Source: JBPCOI01 sp051000395 (GTDB lineage Bacteria; Actinomycetota; Actinomycetes; Mycobacteriales; Jatrophihabitantaceae). Taken from it: DNA of 53,012 bases. The notes beneath the pieces were generated by a model. It did not search any database. It saw nothing but the letters and a program-made list of their open reading frames with translations, and was not told the DNA's origin. The stretch lies in contig JBPCOI010000015.1 in assembly GCA_051000395.1 (NCBI GenBank), positions 1 to 53,012 on the forward strand, read 5' to 3'. The stretch's first letter is position 1; every line of letters starts with the position of its first letter. The translations under genes were made by a program, and so were the position numbers. Below are positions 35,021 to 43,515 of the stretch, piece after piece.

Positions 35021-35206
35021 CGGGCTGTTACGCCTGTTCTGACCGCTGAATCGGGGCGTTACGCCTGCTCTGACCATCGAAAGCGCCGGATCATGGGCAG
35101 CGCAGGCGTAACGTGCCGTAACAGGCAAGCGGGGTGCACGGCGCAGGCGTAACGCGCCGTAACAGGCAGTAAGGTAATCCGTGCAGGCATAACGCGCCGC
35201 AACAGG
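35021..35206. repeat. Iteron-like array of CGTAAC motifs downstream of tRNA-Ser
   Basis: Three direct units (35102, 35143, 35183; spacing 41 and 40) read GCAGGCGTAACGYGCCGTAACAGG with slight decay in the third; within each, two CGTAAC hexamers are ten bases apart. Two inverted half-units with GTTACGCCTG lie at 35027 and 35058. The 308-bp stretch 34952-35259 has no supported gene. It could be protein-binding sites such as integrase arm sites or an operator, or decayed repeats. Confidence 0.75.
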
Positions 35207-35259
35207 AAACCCGCAGTAGGCACGAAGCGCTCGCTAGAACTGCAGGCGCCCCGCCGCGC

Positions 35260-36135
35260 TCACGCGCCAGGGGTGGACGAGATGAACTTCGCCACCGCGT
35301 CCGCGAAGGCGGCGGCGTGGCGGCGGTGCGGCTCGTGGCCGCCGCCCGGGAAGATCACGAGGTGGCTACCTGGCAGGTACTGCTTCGTGGCGTGCGCATG
35401 GGCTACCGGAATGACACCATCGCGCTCCGACCACACGAGCAGCGTCGGGACGTGCTCGGCCAGGTACTCCATCTCCAGGAACGATCCGCGCTGCCCGGAC
35501 GGCGCGATGACCGCGCGCAGCGCGGCGAAGAACGCGGCGCGCCCGGCGGCGTCAGCGAGCGCCCGTCCCGCGCGGCGCAGGTTCACGACGTTCTCCGGCG
35601 TGAGCCGCAGCAACCGGTGCAGTTCGTCACGCGCGTACCAGCGCCGCAGCCCGGGCCGCATCGCCCAGCCGACGACCCGCTCAGCTCCGGGCAGCGCGGC
35701 CGCACGAAGCACCGGATGCACTTCGCGTCCCAGCCCGCCGGCCGACACCAGCACCAGTCGTGCGACCTGCCGCGGGTAGTGGTATCCCAGGTGCACCGCG
35801 ATGGCGCCGCCGAGCGAGTGTCCGCACACCGTCGCGCTTTCCAGCCCGAGCGCGTCCAGGAACTCGTGCGTCGATCGCGCGAAGTCCTCCAGCAGGTAGT
35901 CGCCTGCGGGTTTGTCCGATGAGCCGTGGCCGAGCAGGTCGGGCGCGACGACGCGCAATCCGTGCGCCGCCAGCGCCGCGATCGCGGGCTGCCAGGTGTC
36001 ACTGTCCGACGCCAGCCCATGCAGCAGGAGGACCACCGCGCCACCGGCAGTACCGGCCTGCTGGTAGGAGATCCGGCGGCCACCGACCCGCACCGCGCGT
36101 CGCACCACCGGATCAGGCGCGATGAGTTCATTCAT
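35260..36135 (-). CDS. Alpha/beta hydrolase
   Basis: 291 residues. LLLHGLASDSDTW oxyanion region, PDLLGHGSSDKP, nucleophile elbow CGHSLGGAIAVH, acid Asp in WSERDGVIP and His in FPGGGHEPHR give a full catalytic triad. It resembles meta-cleavage-type or esterase hydrolases; the substrate is open. The start overlaps the stop of the broken sugar porter by 8 bp, so it is the last gene of the MFS-Usp-porter-hydrolase run. Confidence 0.85.
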   Translation of the reverse strand: MNELIAPDPVVRRAVRVGGRRISYQQAGTAGGAVVLLLHGLASDSDTWQPAIAALAAHGLRVVAPDLLGHGSSDKPAGDYLLEDFARSTHEFLDALGLESATVCGHSLGGAIAVHLGYHYPRQVARLVLVSAGGLGREVHPVLRAAALPGAERVVGWAMRPGLRRWYARDELHRLLRLTPENVVNLRRAGRALADAAGRAAFFAALRAVIAPSGQRGSFLEMEYLAEHVPTLLVWSERDGVIPVAHAHATKQYLPGSHLVIFPGGGHEPHRRHAAAFADAVAKFISSTPGA

Positions 36136-37461
36136 TCAGGTCGTGCTCGATCTGCTGCAGGCTGCGGCCCTTGGTCTCGGGCACCTTGCGCCAGAAGTAG
36201 AGCAACGCGAGGAACGACAGCGTCGCGAAGACGGCGAAGATGCCGGTGCCGCCGATCGCGTTGAGGATGGTCAGGAACGAGATCGTGACGACGAAGTTGG
36301 CCGCCCAGTTGCCGATCGTGGCCACGCTCATCGCGCGGGCGCGCACGGCCAGCGGGTAGATCTCGGCGATGATCAGCCAGAACACCCGCCGTGATGGCGT
36401 GCCCGCCGTGCAGCGTCGTCGTCCCCCCGGTGAACGCGACAGCGGTGACGATCATGCCGACGACCATCCCGGCCGTGCCGGTCAGGAGCAGCGGCCGGCG
36501 GCCCACCCGGTCGAGCAGCGCGATCGCGACGATCGTCAGCAGCACGTTCACCCCGCCGACCGCGACGTTCGCGAGCAGCGCGGCGCTGTTGCCGAACCCG
36601 GCACCCTGCAGCAGGCTCGGTGCGTAGTAGATGACGGTGTTGATGCCGGTGATCTGTTGGAAGATCGCCAACCCGAGTCCGACGATCAGCGCGGCCCGTA
36701 TCTTCGGCGACAGCAGCTGCTTGGCGTTGGCCTCGCGCCGCGACACGTCGCGCACCTCGTCGATCTCCGCGTCGATGTCCTCCTCGTCCCGCACGCGCAG
36801 TAGCACCTCACGGGCCTCGTCGTCGCGACCCTGGCGCACCAGCCAGTGCGGGCTCTCCTTCTGCAGCAGCATCCCGACCAGCAGGATCGCGGCCGGGATC
36901 ACCGCGAGTCCGAACATCAACCGCCAGTTCTTGTGGGCGGCTAGGCCGTAGTCGGCAAGGTAGGAGACCAGGATGCCCAGGGTGATCGCCAGCTGGTTGA
37001 AGCTGACCAGCCCGCCGCGAAGCCGCGGCGGGGCGATCTCCGATGTAGAGCGGAACGACCATCGAGGACGAGCCGACGGCCAGTCCGATGACGATCCGCG
37101 CGAGCAGCAGCACCGGGTACACCGGCGCGAGCGCCGCCAGCAGCACGCCGACGATGAATACGCTCGCAGTGATGATGATCGTCTTGCGGCGTCCGATCGC
37201 GTCGGCAACGCGCCCGGCGCCCAGCGCGCCCGCAGCGGCGCCGACCAGCAGCAGGCTCGTCACCAGCTCCTGCTGGAACGAGCTCAACCCGCCGAAGTCG
37301 TTCTTGAGGAACAGCAGCGCCCCGGAGACCACGCCGGTGTCGTAGCCGAACAGCAGGCCACCCAACGCGGTGATCACGGCGGCGATCGCGACGTTGCGCC
37401 GCGTCGAGACGCCGGAACCCTTCGGCTGGCCGGAGCCGTGGTGCAGCGTGGCACTGGACAT
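36128..37461 (-). pseudogene. Sugar porter family MFS transporter, disrupted
   Basis: Starts at ATG 37461 behind GAGGAG with GGLLFGYDTGVVSGAL, a sugar porter N-terminus, and runs to MVVPLYI. There, near 37040, the frame changes as if two bases were lost from ATC-TCG; the next frame continues with EIAPPRLRGGLVSFNQLA through FQQITGINTVIYYAPSLL to LHGGHAIT. Near 36385 the frame changes again into VFWLIIAEIYPLAVRARA and the C-terminal PETKGRSLQQIE motif. About 20 residues of a membrane helix that normally precede VFWL are missing, so the second lesion is a real deletion. Probably a non-functional sugar/proton symporter. Confidence 0.83.
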
Positions 37462-37471
37462 CGTGATCTCC

Positions 37472-37921
37472 TCAGGACGGCGGCATCGATGCCGAGCGCG
37501 GCATGACCACGACCGGGCAGCGTGCCTTGAGCACCACTTGCGGCGCGACCAAACCGGCACGCACCGAGGCGAGACGCCCGGGGCGCGGCTCACCGATGAC
37601 GAGCAGCTGCGCGTCGCCGGACGCCGAGAGCAGGCTCGACACCGCGGTACCACGCAGCGCGACGCACTCGACCTTGCCCACCCGTCCCAGCGCAGCGGTG
37701 ACGAAATCTCGCAGCCGCTCCTCGGCCGCGGCGGCGTGGTCCTGGCCGGCAGCCGAGACGATGGTGGCGGGCGGCCGCCCGCCCGGCGCGGCCGGAGCGC
37801 GCGGTGGGCGCCACGCCAGGACGGCGCGCATCGCGGTGCTGCGAAGGCGCGCCTCCTCCGCGGCCCAGCGCAACGCCTCGGGAGATCCCGTCGTCGGGCT
37901 GACCCCGACGACGACGCTCAT
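37472..37921 (-). CDS. Universal stress protein (UspA family)
   Basis: 149 residues. SVVVGVSPTTGSPEALRWAAEEA starts the domain; the C-terminal part LLVIGEPRPGRLASVRAGLV-type region approximates the ATP-binding G-2x-G-9x-G motif but is not a clean match. ATG 37921 overlaps the MFS stop (ATGA) and the stop is 10 bp before the broken sugar porter. Usp domains paired with transporters often sense ATP, but no function is shown here. Confidence 0.82.
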   Translation of the reverse strand: MSVVVGVSPTTGSPEALRWAAEEARLRSTAMRAVLAWRPPRAPAAPGGRPPATIVSAAGQDHAAAAEERLRDFVTAALGRVGKVECVALRGTAVSSLLSASGDAQLLVIGEPRPGRLASVRAGLVAPQVVLKARCPVVVMPRSASMPPS

Positions 37922-39417
37922 GCCGACGCTCCGGACGCCGCCGCCGTCACTCCGCCTTCGGGACGTTTCGTGACCGACAGCGGATTGGCGATGTCCTCCA
38001 GCGACTGCCTTTCCGCGTTGACGCCGAAGAACCATGCGATGATGCCGCCCGCAATCATGATCACCCCACCGATGACGTACCCCCACGACAGCGGGATGCG
38101 GTCCGGGTGGGCGTTGTTCGCGCCACCGATCAGGTGGCCGAACAGGTACGGCGCCACCACGCCGCCGGCGCCCTGGGAGATGGCGAAGAAGAACGAGATC
38201 GCCTGCCCGCGCAGTTCGAGCGGAAAGATCTCGCTCACCGTCAGGTAGGCCGACGAAGCGCCTGCGGAGGCGAGGAAGAAGATCACGCACCAGAACGCGG
38301 TCTGGGTCGTCGCGGTCAGCAGGCCGGCGCGGAAGAAGTACGCCGAGACGAGCAGCAGCACGCCGGAGACCCCGTAGGTGAACAGGATCATCTTGCGTCG
38401 GCCGATGGTATCGAACAGGTGTCCGATCAGAAGCGGACCGAGCAGGTTGCCCAGCGCGAAGGGGAAGAAGTAGTAGCTGGTGTGTGCTTTGGACACGCCG
38501 TAAAAGTGCTGCAGCACCAGCGCGTAGGTGAAGAAGATGGCGTTGTACAGGAACGCCTGCGTCACCATCATCGAAAATCCCAGGAAGCTGCGCGACGGGT
38601 AGTCGCCGAAGAACACCTTCGCCATGCGCAGATAGCCGATGCTGTCGGTGGCGGTCACCTCCAGCGCCTTGTCCTCAGGCACCGGCTTCAACTCGATGCC
38701 CTGCGCCTCGACGCGGCGTTCGATGTCGTCGACCGTCCGCTCCGCCTCCTCCTCGCGGCCGTGGGTCATCAGCCAGCGCGGGCTCTCCGGAATGGTGCGC
38801 CGCAGAAAGATGATCACAATGCCGATGACGGGACCGATGAAGAACCCGATCCGCCAGCCGATGTCGGTGGGCACGTGGCTCGAGAGCAGGTACAGGTTCG
38901 CTCCGGCGCCGAGCGCCGCGCCGCCCCAGTACGTGCCGTTGACCGCGATGTCGACGCGCCCGCGGTAGTGCGAGGGGATCAACTCGTCGATGGCGGAGTT
39001 GATCGCCGTGTACTCCCCGCCGATGCCGGTGCCCGCAATGAACCGGAAGACCAGCAGCGACCAGAGGTCCCAGGAGAAGCCGGCGAGTCCGCTCGCGACG
39101 AGGTAGACCGCGAGGGTGATGATGAACAGTTTCTTGCGGCCGAGCTTGTCGGTGATGCGGCCGAACACCAGCGCGCCCACGACCTCGCCGGCGAGATAGA
39201 CCGAACCGACCGCACCGACCTGGCCGTTGCTCAGGTGCAGCGAACTCTGATAGCCAGCCTGGGAGACGATCTGGATCTCCAGGCCGTCCAGGATCCAGGA
39301 CACGCCGAGGCCCACGACCACGAGCCAGTGGAACTTCGTCCACGGCAGGCGGTCCATCCGGGCCGGGACGAGGCTGCGAATCGGCTTGGCGGCACTGGCT
39401 ACGGACGTGGCAGTCAT
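37918..39417 (-). CDS. MFS transporter, metabolite/proton symporter type
   Basis: 499 residues with 12 predicted helices. VFGRITDKLGRKK is the loop 2-3 MFS signature, FRFIAGTGIGGEYTAINSAIDE the sugar/aromatic-acid symporter motif, IPESPRWLM and GHLFDTIGRRKM follow. A long central loop (about 220-265) separates the two halves. Substrate may be a sugar, inositol or organic acid. First gene of an operon with Usp, a dead sugar porter and a hydrolase. Confidence 0.85.
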   Translation of the reverse strand: MTATSVASAAKPIRSLVPARMDRLPWTKFHWLVVVGLGVSWILDGLEIQIVSQAGYQSSLHLSNGQVGAVGSVYLAGEVVGALVFGRITDKLGRKKLFIITLAVYLVASGLAGFSWDLWSLLVFRFIAGTGIGGEYTAINSAIDELIPSHYRGRVDIAVNGTYWGGAALGAGANLYLLSSHVPTDIGWRIGFFIGPVIGIVIIFLRRTIPESPRWLMTHGREEEAERTVDDIERRVEAQGIELKPVPEDKALEVTATDSIGYLRMAKVFFGDYPSRSFLGFSMMVTQAFLYNAIFFTYALVLQHFYGVSKAHTSYYFFPFALGNLLGPLLIGHLFDTIGRRKMILFTYGVSGVLLLVSAYFFRAGLLTATTQTAFWCVIFFLASAGASSAYLTVSEIFPLELRGQAISFFFAISQGAGGVVAPYLFGHLIGGANNAHPDRIPLSWGYVIGGVIMIAGGIIAWFFGVNAERQSLEDIANPLSVTKRPEGGVTAAASGASA

Positions 39418-39506
39418 CGCGCGGCTCTTTCTGTCGGGGCCTGACAGTCGCCGGTTATATGCCCGATGCTGGGTGTAACGCGATCATTTCGGTCTTAGCG
39501 GCGCGC

Positions 39507-39764
39507 TCAGGCGGCAGCCACTCCGCGCTTGCGCGCGGGCTTGCGGGCGAGTTCGTCACGCGCGGCAGCGACGACGCTCGGGTCCAAGCCGAGGATCGAG
39601 AGCAGCAACCGACAGTCCTCGCTGTCGCGCGACGCGGACGCGACCACCCGGACCGTGCGCCGTTGCCACTTCTCGTGCAGCTCTTCCTCCGCATGCATCC
39701 GGGCCACGTCGGCGTCGGAGATGGGCGTGCCATCGATGGACATAGCCGCGATTCGTCCAGTCAT
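39507..39764 (-). CDS. Small conserved actinobacterial hypothetical protein
   Basis: 85 residues: a short acidic N-terminus, EEELHEKWQRRTVRVVASAS, then DSEDCRLLLSILGLDPSVV and a Lys/Arg-rich tail (ARKPARKRGVAAA). The DCRLLLSILGL phrase looks like one I know from small actinobacterial proteins of unknown function. ATG at 39764 with GGAAAGG upstream; ATG seven codons in is an alternative. No function assigned. Confidence 0.6.
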   Translation of the reverse strand: MTGRIAAMSIDGTPISDADVARMHAEEELHEKWQRRTVRVVASASRDSEDCRLLLSILGLDPSVVAAARDELARKPARKRGVAAA

Positions 39765-39877
39765 GGCACGACCTTTCCCACAACCGATCGGGGTCTAACG
39801 ACGCCCCAGCGAGGGGGCCGCGAAGCGCAGGCGGCAGCCGGGTCCGCGGCCACCGGATACGCAGCCACAAGATGCGC

Positions 39878-39927
39878 GGATCTTCATGGCACCGCGCCGC
39901 TATGCCTTGGTCCCACCATGAAGATCC
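39878..39927. terminator. Perfect 12-bp inverted repeat downstream of the VOC gene
   Basis: GGATCTTCATGG at 39878-39889 and CCATGAAGATCC at 39916-39927 are exact complements with a 26-base loop. It begins five bases after the VOC stop on its transcript side, so a terminator or stabiliser hairpin is likely; no T-run follows. Confidence 0.5.
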
Positions 39928-39931
39928 AGAC

Positions 39932-40300
39932 TCAGCGGGCCGGGAGCTGCTGCAGGATCCAGCCGTTGCCGTCGGGATCGTCGAAGGTCACGAACGAGCC
40001 CCACGGCTGGACGTCGACCTCGCTCGCGTGCACCCCGCGGTCGAGCAGATCCTGACGCGCGGCCGTCGCGTCGGGGACCACCACCTGCACTCCGCGCTGG
40101 CTGCCCGGCGCCATCTGAGTGATGCCGGTGCCGAAGGCGATGGAGCACGCCGAGCCGGGCGGCGTCAGCTGGACGAAGCGCAGGCTCTCGTTGACCTGTT
40201 GGTCGTGATCGGCGTGGAATCCGACCTGGTCGACATAGAACGCCTTGGCACGGTCGACATCGGACACCGGGATGAATATCAGTTCGATCTTCCAGTCCAT
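39932..40300 (-). CDS. VOC family (glyoxalase-like) protein
   Basis: 122 residues: KIELIFIPVSDVDRAKAFYVDQVGF is the first beta-alpha-beta-beta-beta motif and GVQVVVPDATAARQDLLDRGV ... FVTFDDPDGNGWILQQ the second. The family binds a metal and acts on glyoxalase, dioxygenase or resistance substrates; nothing narrows it here. ATG at 40300. Stands alone between a hairpin and a divergent TfoX-type gene. Confidence 0.85.
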   Translation of the reverse strand: MDWKIELIFIPVSDVDRAKAFYVDQVGFHADHDQQVNESLRFVQLTPPGSACSIAFGTGITQMAPGSQRGVQVVVPDATAARQDLLDRGVHASEVDVQPWGSFVTFDDPDGNGWILQQLPAR

Positions 40301-40415
40301 GTTCAGGACGCTAGCGGGACGGTCTGACAAGGTACGGCCGGCCGATGCGCATCCCCGAAGTGCGATCCGTTGCGGCGGATGTCGCTGTCGGCGCGCCGCC
40401 GGTGATACTGAGGAC

Positions 40416-40748
40416 GTGGCCCACGACGAGGAGCTGGCGAACCGCCTGCGCGAGTGCGTGCAGGGCGAGAGCGGGGTGAGCGAGAAGCGCATGTTCGGCG
40501 GTCTCGCGTTCCTCGTCGACGGCAACCTGGCGCTCAGCGTGAGCGGTCGTGGCGGCCTGCTGGTTCGGGTCGATCCCGGGCAGAGTGCGTCGTTGTGCAG
40601 CGCGCCGCACGTGGACCGCGCCGTCATGGGCGGCCGCGAACTGGACGGCTGGCTTCGCATCGACGCACAGGCACTCGGCAGGGACGAGGAGCTCGAGCGT
40701 TGGGTAGCGCACGGCCTCGCCCGGGCGCGGTCACTGCCCCCGAAGTAA
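40416..40748 (+). CDS. TfoX N-terminal domain protein
   Basis: 110 residues, GTG at 40416 behind GAGGAC. EKRMFGGLAFLVDGNLALSV is the core of the TfoX N-domain, with GRELDGWLRID later. In Proteobacteria the two-domain form is linked to competence; stand-alone copies in actinomycetes have no known role. Only the N-terminal domain is present. Confidence 0.83.
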   Translation: MAHDEELANRLRECVQGESGVSEKRMFGGLAFLVDGNLALSVSGRGGLLVRVDPGQSASLCSAPHVDRAVMGGRELDGWLRIDAQALGRDEELERWVAHGLARARSLPPK

Positions 40749-40796
40749 CCGAAGCGCCGCTGTGTGGGCGCCGCGGGTGCGGGGTAGTACTCGGAC

Positions 40797-41066
40797 ATGG
40801 CCACCACCAAGCAGACGCAGGCAGCCAAGCGCAACGTGAAGAAGGCGCAGGATGCGGCCAAGAGCAAGCGGACGCTCGCGAACCTGCCGAGTTCTGCCCG
40901 GACCGCGCTGGGCAAACAAGGCGCAGCGGTGGCGCAGCGCAAGCGCACCGGAGCCTCCGGCCCGAAGACCCGTGCCGAGCTGTACGAGATCGCCAAGCAA
41001 CGCCAGCTGCCCGGACGATCGACGATGGGCCGCGCCGAACTCGCCCGCGCCCTGCACGAGAAGTAA
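40797..41066 (+). CDS. Small basic protein with Rho-N/SAP-like C-terminus
   Basis: 89 residues, very rich in Lys, Arg, Ala and Gln in the first 55 positions, then KTRAELYEIAKQRQLPGRSTMGRAELARAL, a helix-turn-helix pattern like Rho N-terminal or SAP motifs that bind nucleic acids. ATG at 40797. Likely a small DNA/RNA-associated protein; inference from composition. Eleven bases before the quinone oxidoreductase start. Confidence 0.68.
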   Translation: MATTKQTQAAKRNVKKAQDAAKSKRTLANLPSSARTALGKQGAAVAQRKRTGASGPKTRAELYEIAKQRQLPGRSTMGRAELARALHEK

Positions 41067-41077
41067 CCCAGCGACGC

Positions 41078-42103
41078 ATGAGAGCAATCGCCTACCCGCG
41101 AACCGGGGACCCTGCCGTCCTGGAGTGCGTCGAGCGGCCACTGCGCGATCCCGGGCCGGGCGAGGTGCGGGTGCGCATCCACCGCGCGGGCGTCAATCCG
41201 ACCGACTGGAAGATGCGACGCGGCGGCGGACCGGCCGAGGTCGATCCGCCGCAGGTGCCGGGCCAGGACGGGTCGGGCGTGGTCGACGCGGTCGGTGCAG
41301 GTGTGGAGGCGGCGCTGCAGGGCCTGCGGGTCTGGCTGTGGGAGGCGGCGCACGAACGGCCCGAGGGCGGCACGGCGCAAGAGTTCGCCTACGTCCCGAA
41401 GCAGCACGTCGTCACGCTGCCCGACAGCGCCTCATTCGACCTCGGCGCCTGCCTCGGCGTCCCGTTCGTCACGGCCCATCGCTGCCTGACCGTCGCCGAG
41501 GACGGCTCGGCGCGGCTGGGCGCGGGCGCGTTGGCCGGCCGGGTGGTCCTGGTCGCCGGCGGCGCCGGTGCGGTGGGCAACGCCGCGATCCAGCTCGCGC
41601 ACTGGTCGGATGCCACGGTGATCACCACGGTCAGCAGCTCCCGCAAGGCCGTGCTGGCGGCCGCCGCCGGTGCCGACCACGTGATCAATTACACTCAGCA
41701 GGACGTCGCCGCGGAGATCCGCAAGATCGCCCCATCCGGTGTGCATTCGATCGTCGAGGTGGCGCCGGCGCAGAACGCGGGCGTCGATGCGGCCGTGATC
41801 GGGCTCCACGGCGCGATCGCCGTGTACGCGAACAACGGCGGCGACGAGCTGACGGTCCCCATCCGCACGCTGATGGTCGCTAACGCCCGCTGGCAGTTCG
41901 TGCTCCTCTACACCGCGCCGGCTCGGGCCAAAGCACTCGCGATCGAGGACGTGTCCGCAGCCGTGCTCGACGGCGCCGTCAAGGTAGGCGAGGACGCCGG
42001 TCTGCCGCTGCACCACTTCCCGCTCGAGCGCACCGCGGACGCGCACGCGGCTGTCGAGGGCGGCGCGGTGGGCAAGGTGCTGATCGACGTCAGCGACGGG
42101 TAA
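41078..42103 (+). CDS. Zinc-independent quinone oxidoreductase (MDR family)
   Basis: 341 residues. GPGEVRVRIHRAGVNPTDWKMR, VPGQDGSGVVDAVG and VLVAGGAGAVGNAAIQLA (NADP site) fit NADPH:quinone reductase / crotonase-type MDR enzymes. The structural-zinc Cys cluster of alcohol dehydrogenases is absent. ATG at 41078. Role probably reduction of quinones or enals; specificity unknown. It ends 34 bp before the tRNA-Ser fragment. Confidence 0.85.
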   Translation: MRAIAYPRTGDPAVLECVERPLRDPGPGEVRVRIHRAGVNPTDWKMRRGGGPAEVDPPQVPGQDGSGVVDAVGAGVEAALQGLRVWLWEAAHERPEGGTAQEFAYVPKQHVVTLPDSASFDLGACLGVPFVTAHRCLTVAEDGSARLGAGALAGRVVLVAGGAGAVGNAAIQLAHWSDATVITTVSSSRKAVLAAAAGADHVINYTQQDVAAEIRKIAPSGVHSIVEVAPAQNAGVDAAVIGLHGAIAVYANNGGDELTVPIRTLMVANARWQFVLLYTAPARAKALAIEDVSAAVLDGAVKVGEDAGLPLHHFPLERTADAHAAVEGGAVGKVLIDVSDG

Positions 42104-42137
42104 CAGCACGCAGCCGTCCGCGAACTGCGCCGTGGTG

Positions 42138-42194
42138 CGGTAGAGGTGGGATTCGAACCCACGATGGTGTTACCCACGCCCGCTTTCGAGTCGT
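42138..42194 (-). pseudogene. 3' fragment of a tRNA-Ser (candidate attachment-site remnant)
   Basis: 57 bases matching 47581-47637, the 3' two-thirds of tRNA-Ser(CGA), at 50 of 57 positions and in the same orientation, with an exact run of 19 around the T-arm (GTGGG/ATTCGAA/CCCAC). The anticodon stem-loop side CGCTTTCGAG is present, but there is no D-arm or 5' acceptor beyond it. Its acceptor half reads CTCTACC instead of CGCCACC. Typical of the displaced tRNA end left at the far boundary of an integrated element. Confidence 0.75.
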
Positions 42195-42397
42195 ACCGCC
42201 GGCTTGCCGATGCTGTTCAGACGGGGTCCGGAATTGATGGCTCGCCGATGAGCTTATCGCCCCTCTGAACTTCCGAGCCGATCCTCGGTGGCTACCACGC
42301 TCGCTTCCGCGGGCCGGGCGAGCCCGAGTACGTGCTTGGCTCGCTCACCGAGCGGTTCCTGGCCTGTGACTGGCCGGCCGATCGGATGTTCGCCCGT

Positions 42398-43507
42398 TCA
42401 GTCGGCGGCCGGTGGCGCGATCAGGCCGAGCAGTTCCCTCCCGCGCAGGTAGCGCTGGAGGTTGTCGCAGAACAGCTCGACGATTCGCTCGTTCTCGTGC
42501 AGCGACAGCCCGGCGGTGTGCGGGCTGACGAGCACGTTCGGCAGGCGCCACAGCGGGCTGTCCCCGGGCAGCGGTTCGGTCTCGAACACGTCCAGCGCGG
42601 CGCCGCGCAGCCTCTCGTGCGCCAATGCGTCGGCAAGGGCTGCCTCGTCGATGACGGCACCCCGACCCACGTTGACCACGACGGTGTCCGGACGCATCAG
42701 GGCGATCTGCCGCGTGCCGATCATGCCGCGGGTCTGTTCGGTGAGCGGCAGGGTGATCACGACGGCGTCGGCGCGGGGCAGCAGTTCGTCCAGGTCATCC
42801 GCCGGCCGGGTTTCGACGACGTCGGGCGAGTCGGTGTGCCCGGTGCGGTTGACCGCCAGGACGCGCATGCCGAATGCCGCGGCCAGCCGCGCGATCTCCG
42901 CGCCGATCGGGCCGATCCCGACGAGCAGCGCAGTCCGCTCGCGCAGCTCGTCCATCGGGTAGTGGTCCCATGCATGGGCGTGCTTGTCGGCCAGCAGCCG
43001 GGGCAGGTCTTTGGTGACGGCGAGGATGCCGAGCATCGCGAACTCGGCCAGCGGCCCGACGTGCACGCCACCGGCACGGGTGATCTGCACCCGCTGGAGT
43101 TCGTCACGGCTGAGAGCGGCGGCGTCAACCTGCTCGCCGGCCCCGCCGGCGGTTGCCTGTACCCACCGCAACCCGGGACAGGTCCGAACTGCGTCGGCCA
43201 GTCCTGCGCCCGAGTCCCCCGGCAGCCCGAACAACACCTCGGCCTCGGCGAGCATCCGCAGCCAACGGGTGTGTTGCTCCGGCGTGCGGTGAAAGGAATC
43301 GACGCCACGGTGATCGCACGGGAACCGCGGCGGCGGCAGCAGGTCGGGCTGGTAACGGATGTCCAGGCGGTGATCGACGGCAGCGATGCGATCGACCAGC
43401 TCCGTCTCAAGGGGAGTGACGATTGCGACGACGACTGGCTCCGAGCGTGCCGCGTCGGCGGTCGCGGACGGCTCGCTTGACGCGGTGGTAGCAGGGACGG
43501 TGTTCAC
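42398..43507 (-). CDS. D-isomer-specific 2-hydroxyacid dehydrogenase
   Basis: 369 residues. ALLVGIGPIGAEIARLAAAFGM is the NAD site, VNVGRGAVIDEAALADAL and DVFETEPLPGDSPLW follow, and PHTAGLSLHENE holds the catalytic His, with Arg in HVGPLAEFAM-adjacent region and Glu downstream. It reduces 2-oxo acids or oxidises D-hydroxy acids. GTG at 43507 lies 8 bp after the MFS stop, so it is co-transcribed with the permease. First gene inside the left tRNA-fragment boundary. Confidence 0.87.
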   Translation of the reverse strand: MNTVPATTASSEPSATADAARSEPVVVAIVTPLETELVDRIAAVDHRLDIRYQPDLLPPPRFPCDHRGVDSFHRTPEQHTRWLRMLAEAEVLFGLPGDSGAGLADAVRTCPGLRWVQATAGGAGEQVDAAALSRDELQRVQITRAGGVHVGPLAEFAMLGILAVTKDLPRLLADKHAHAWDHYPMDELRERTALLVGIGPIGAEIARLAAAFGMRVLAVNRTGHTDSPDVVETRPADDLDELLPRADAVVITLPLTEQTRGMIGTRQIALMRPDTVVVNVGRGAVIDEAALADALAHERLRGAALDVFETEPLPGDSPLWRLPNVLVSPHTAGLSLHENERIVELFCDNLQRYLRGRELLGLIAPPAAD

Positions 43508-43515
43508 CAGCGCTG

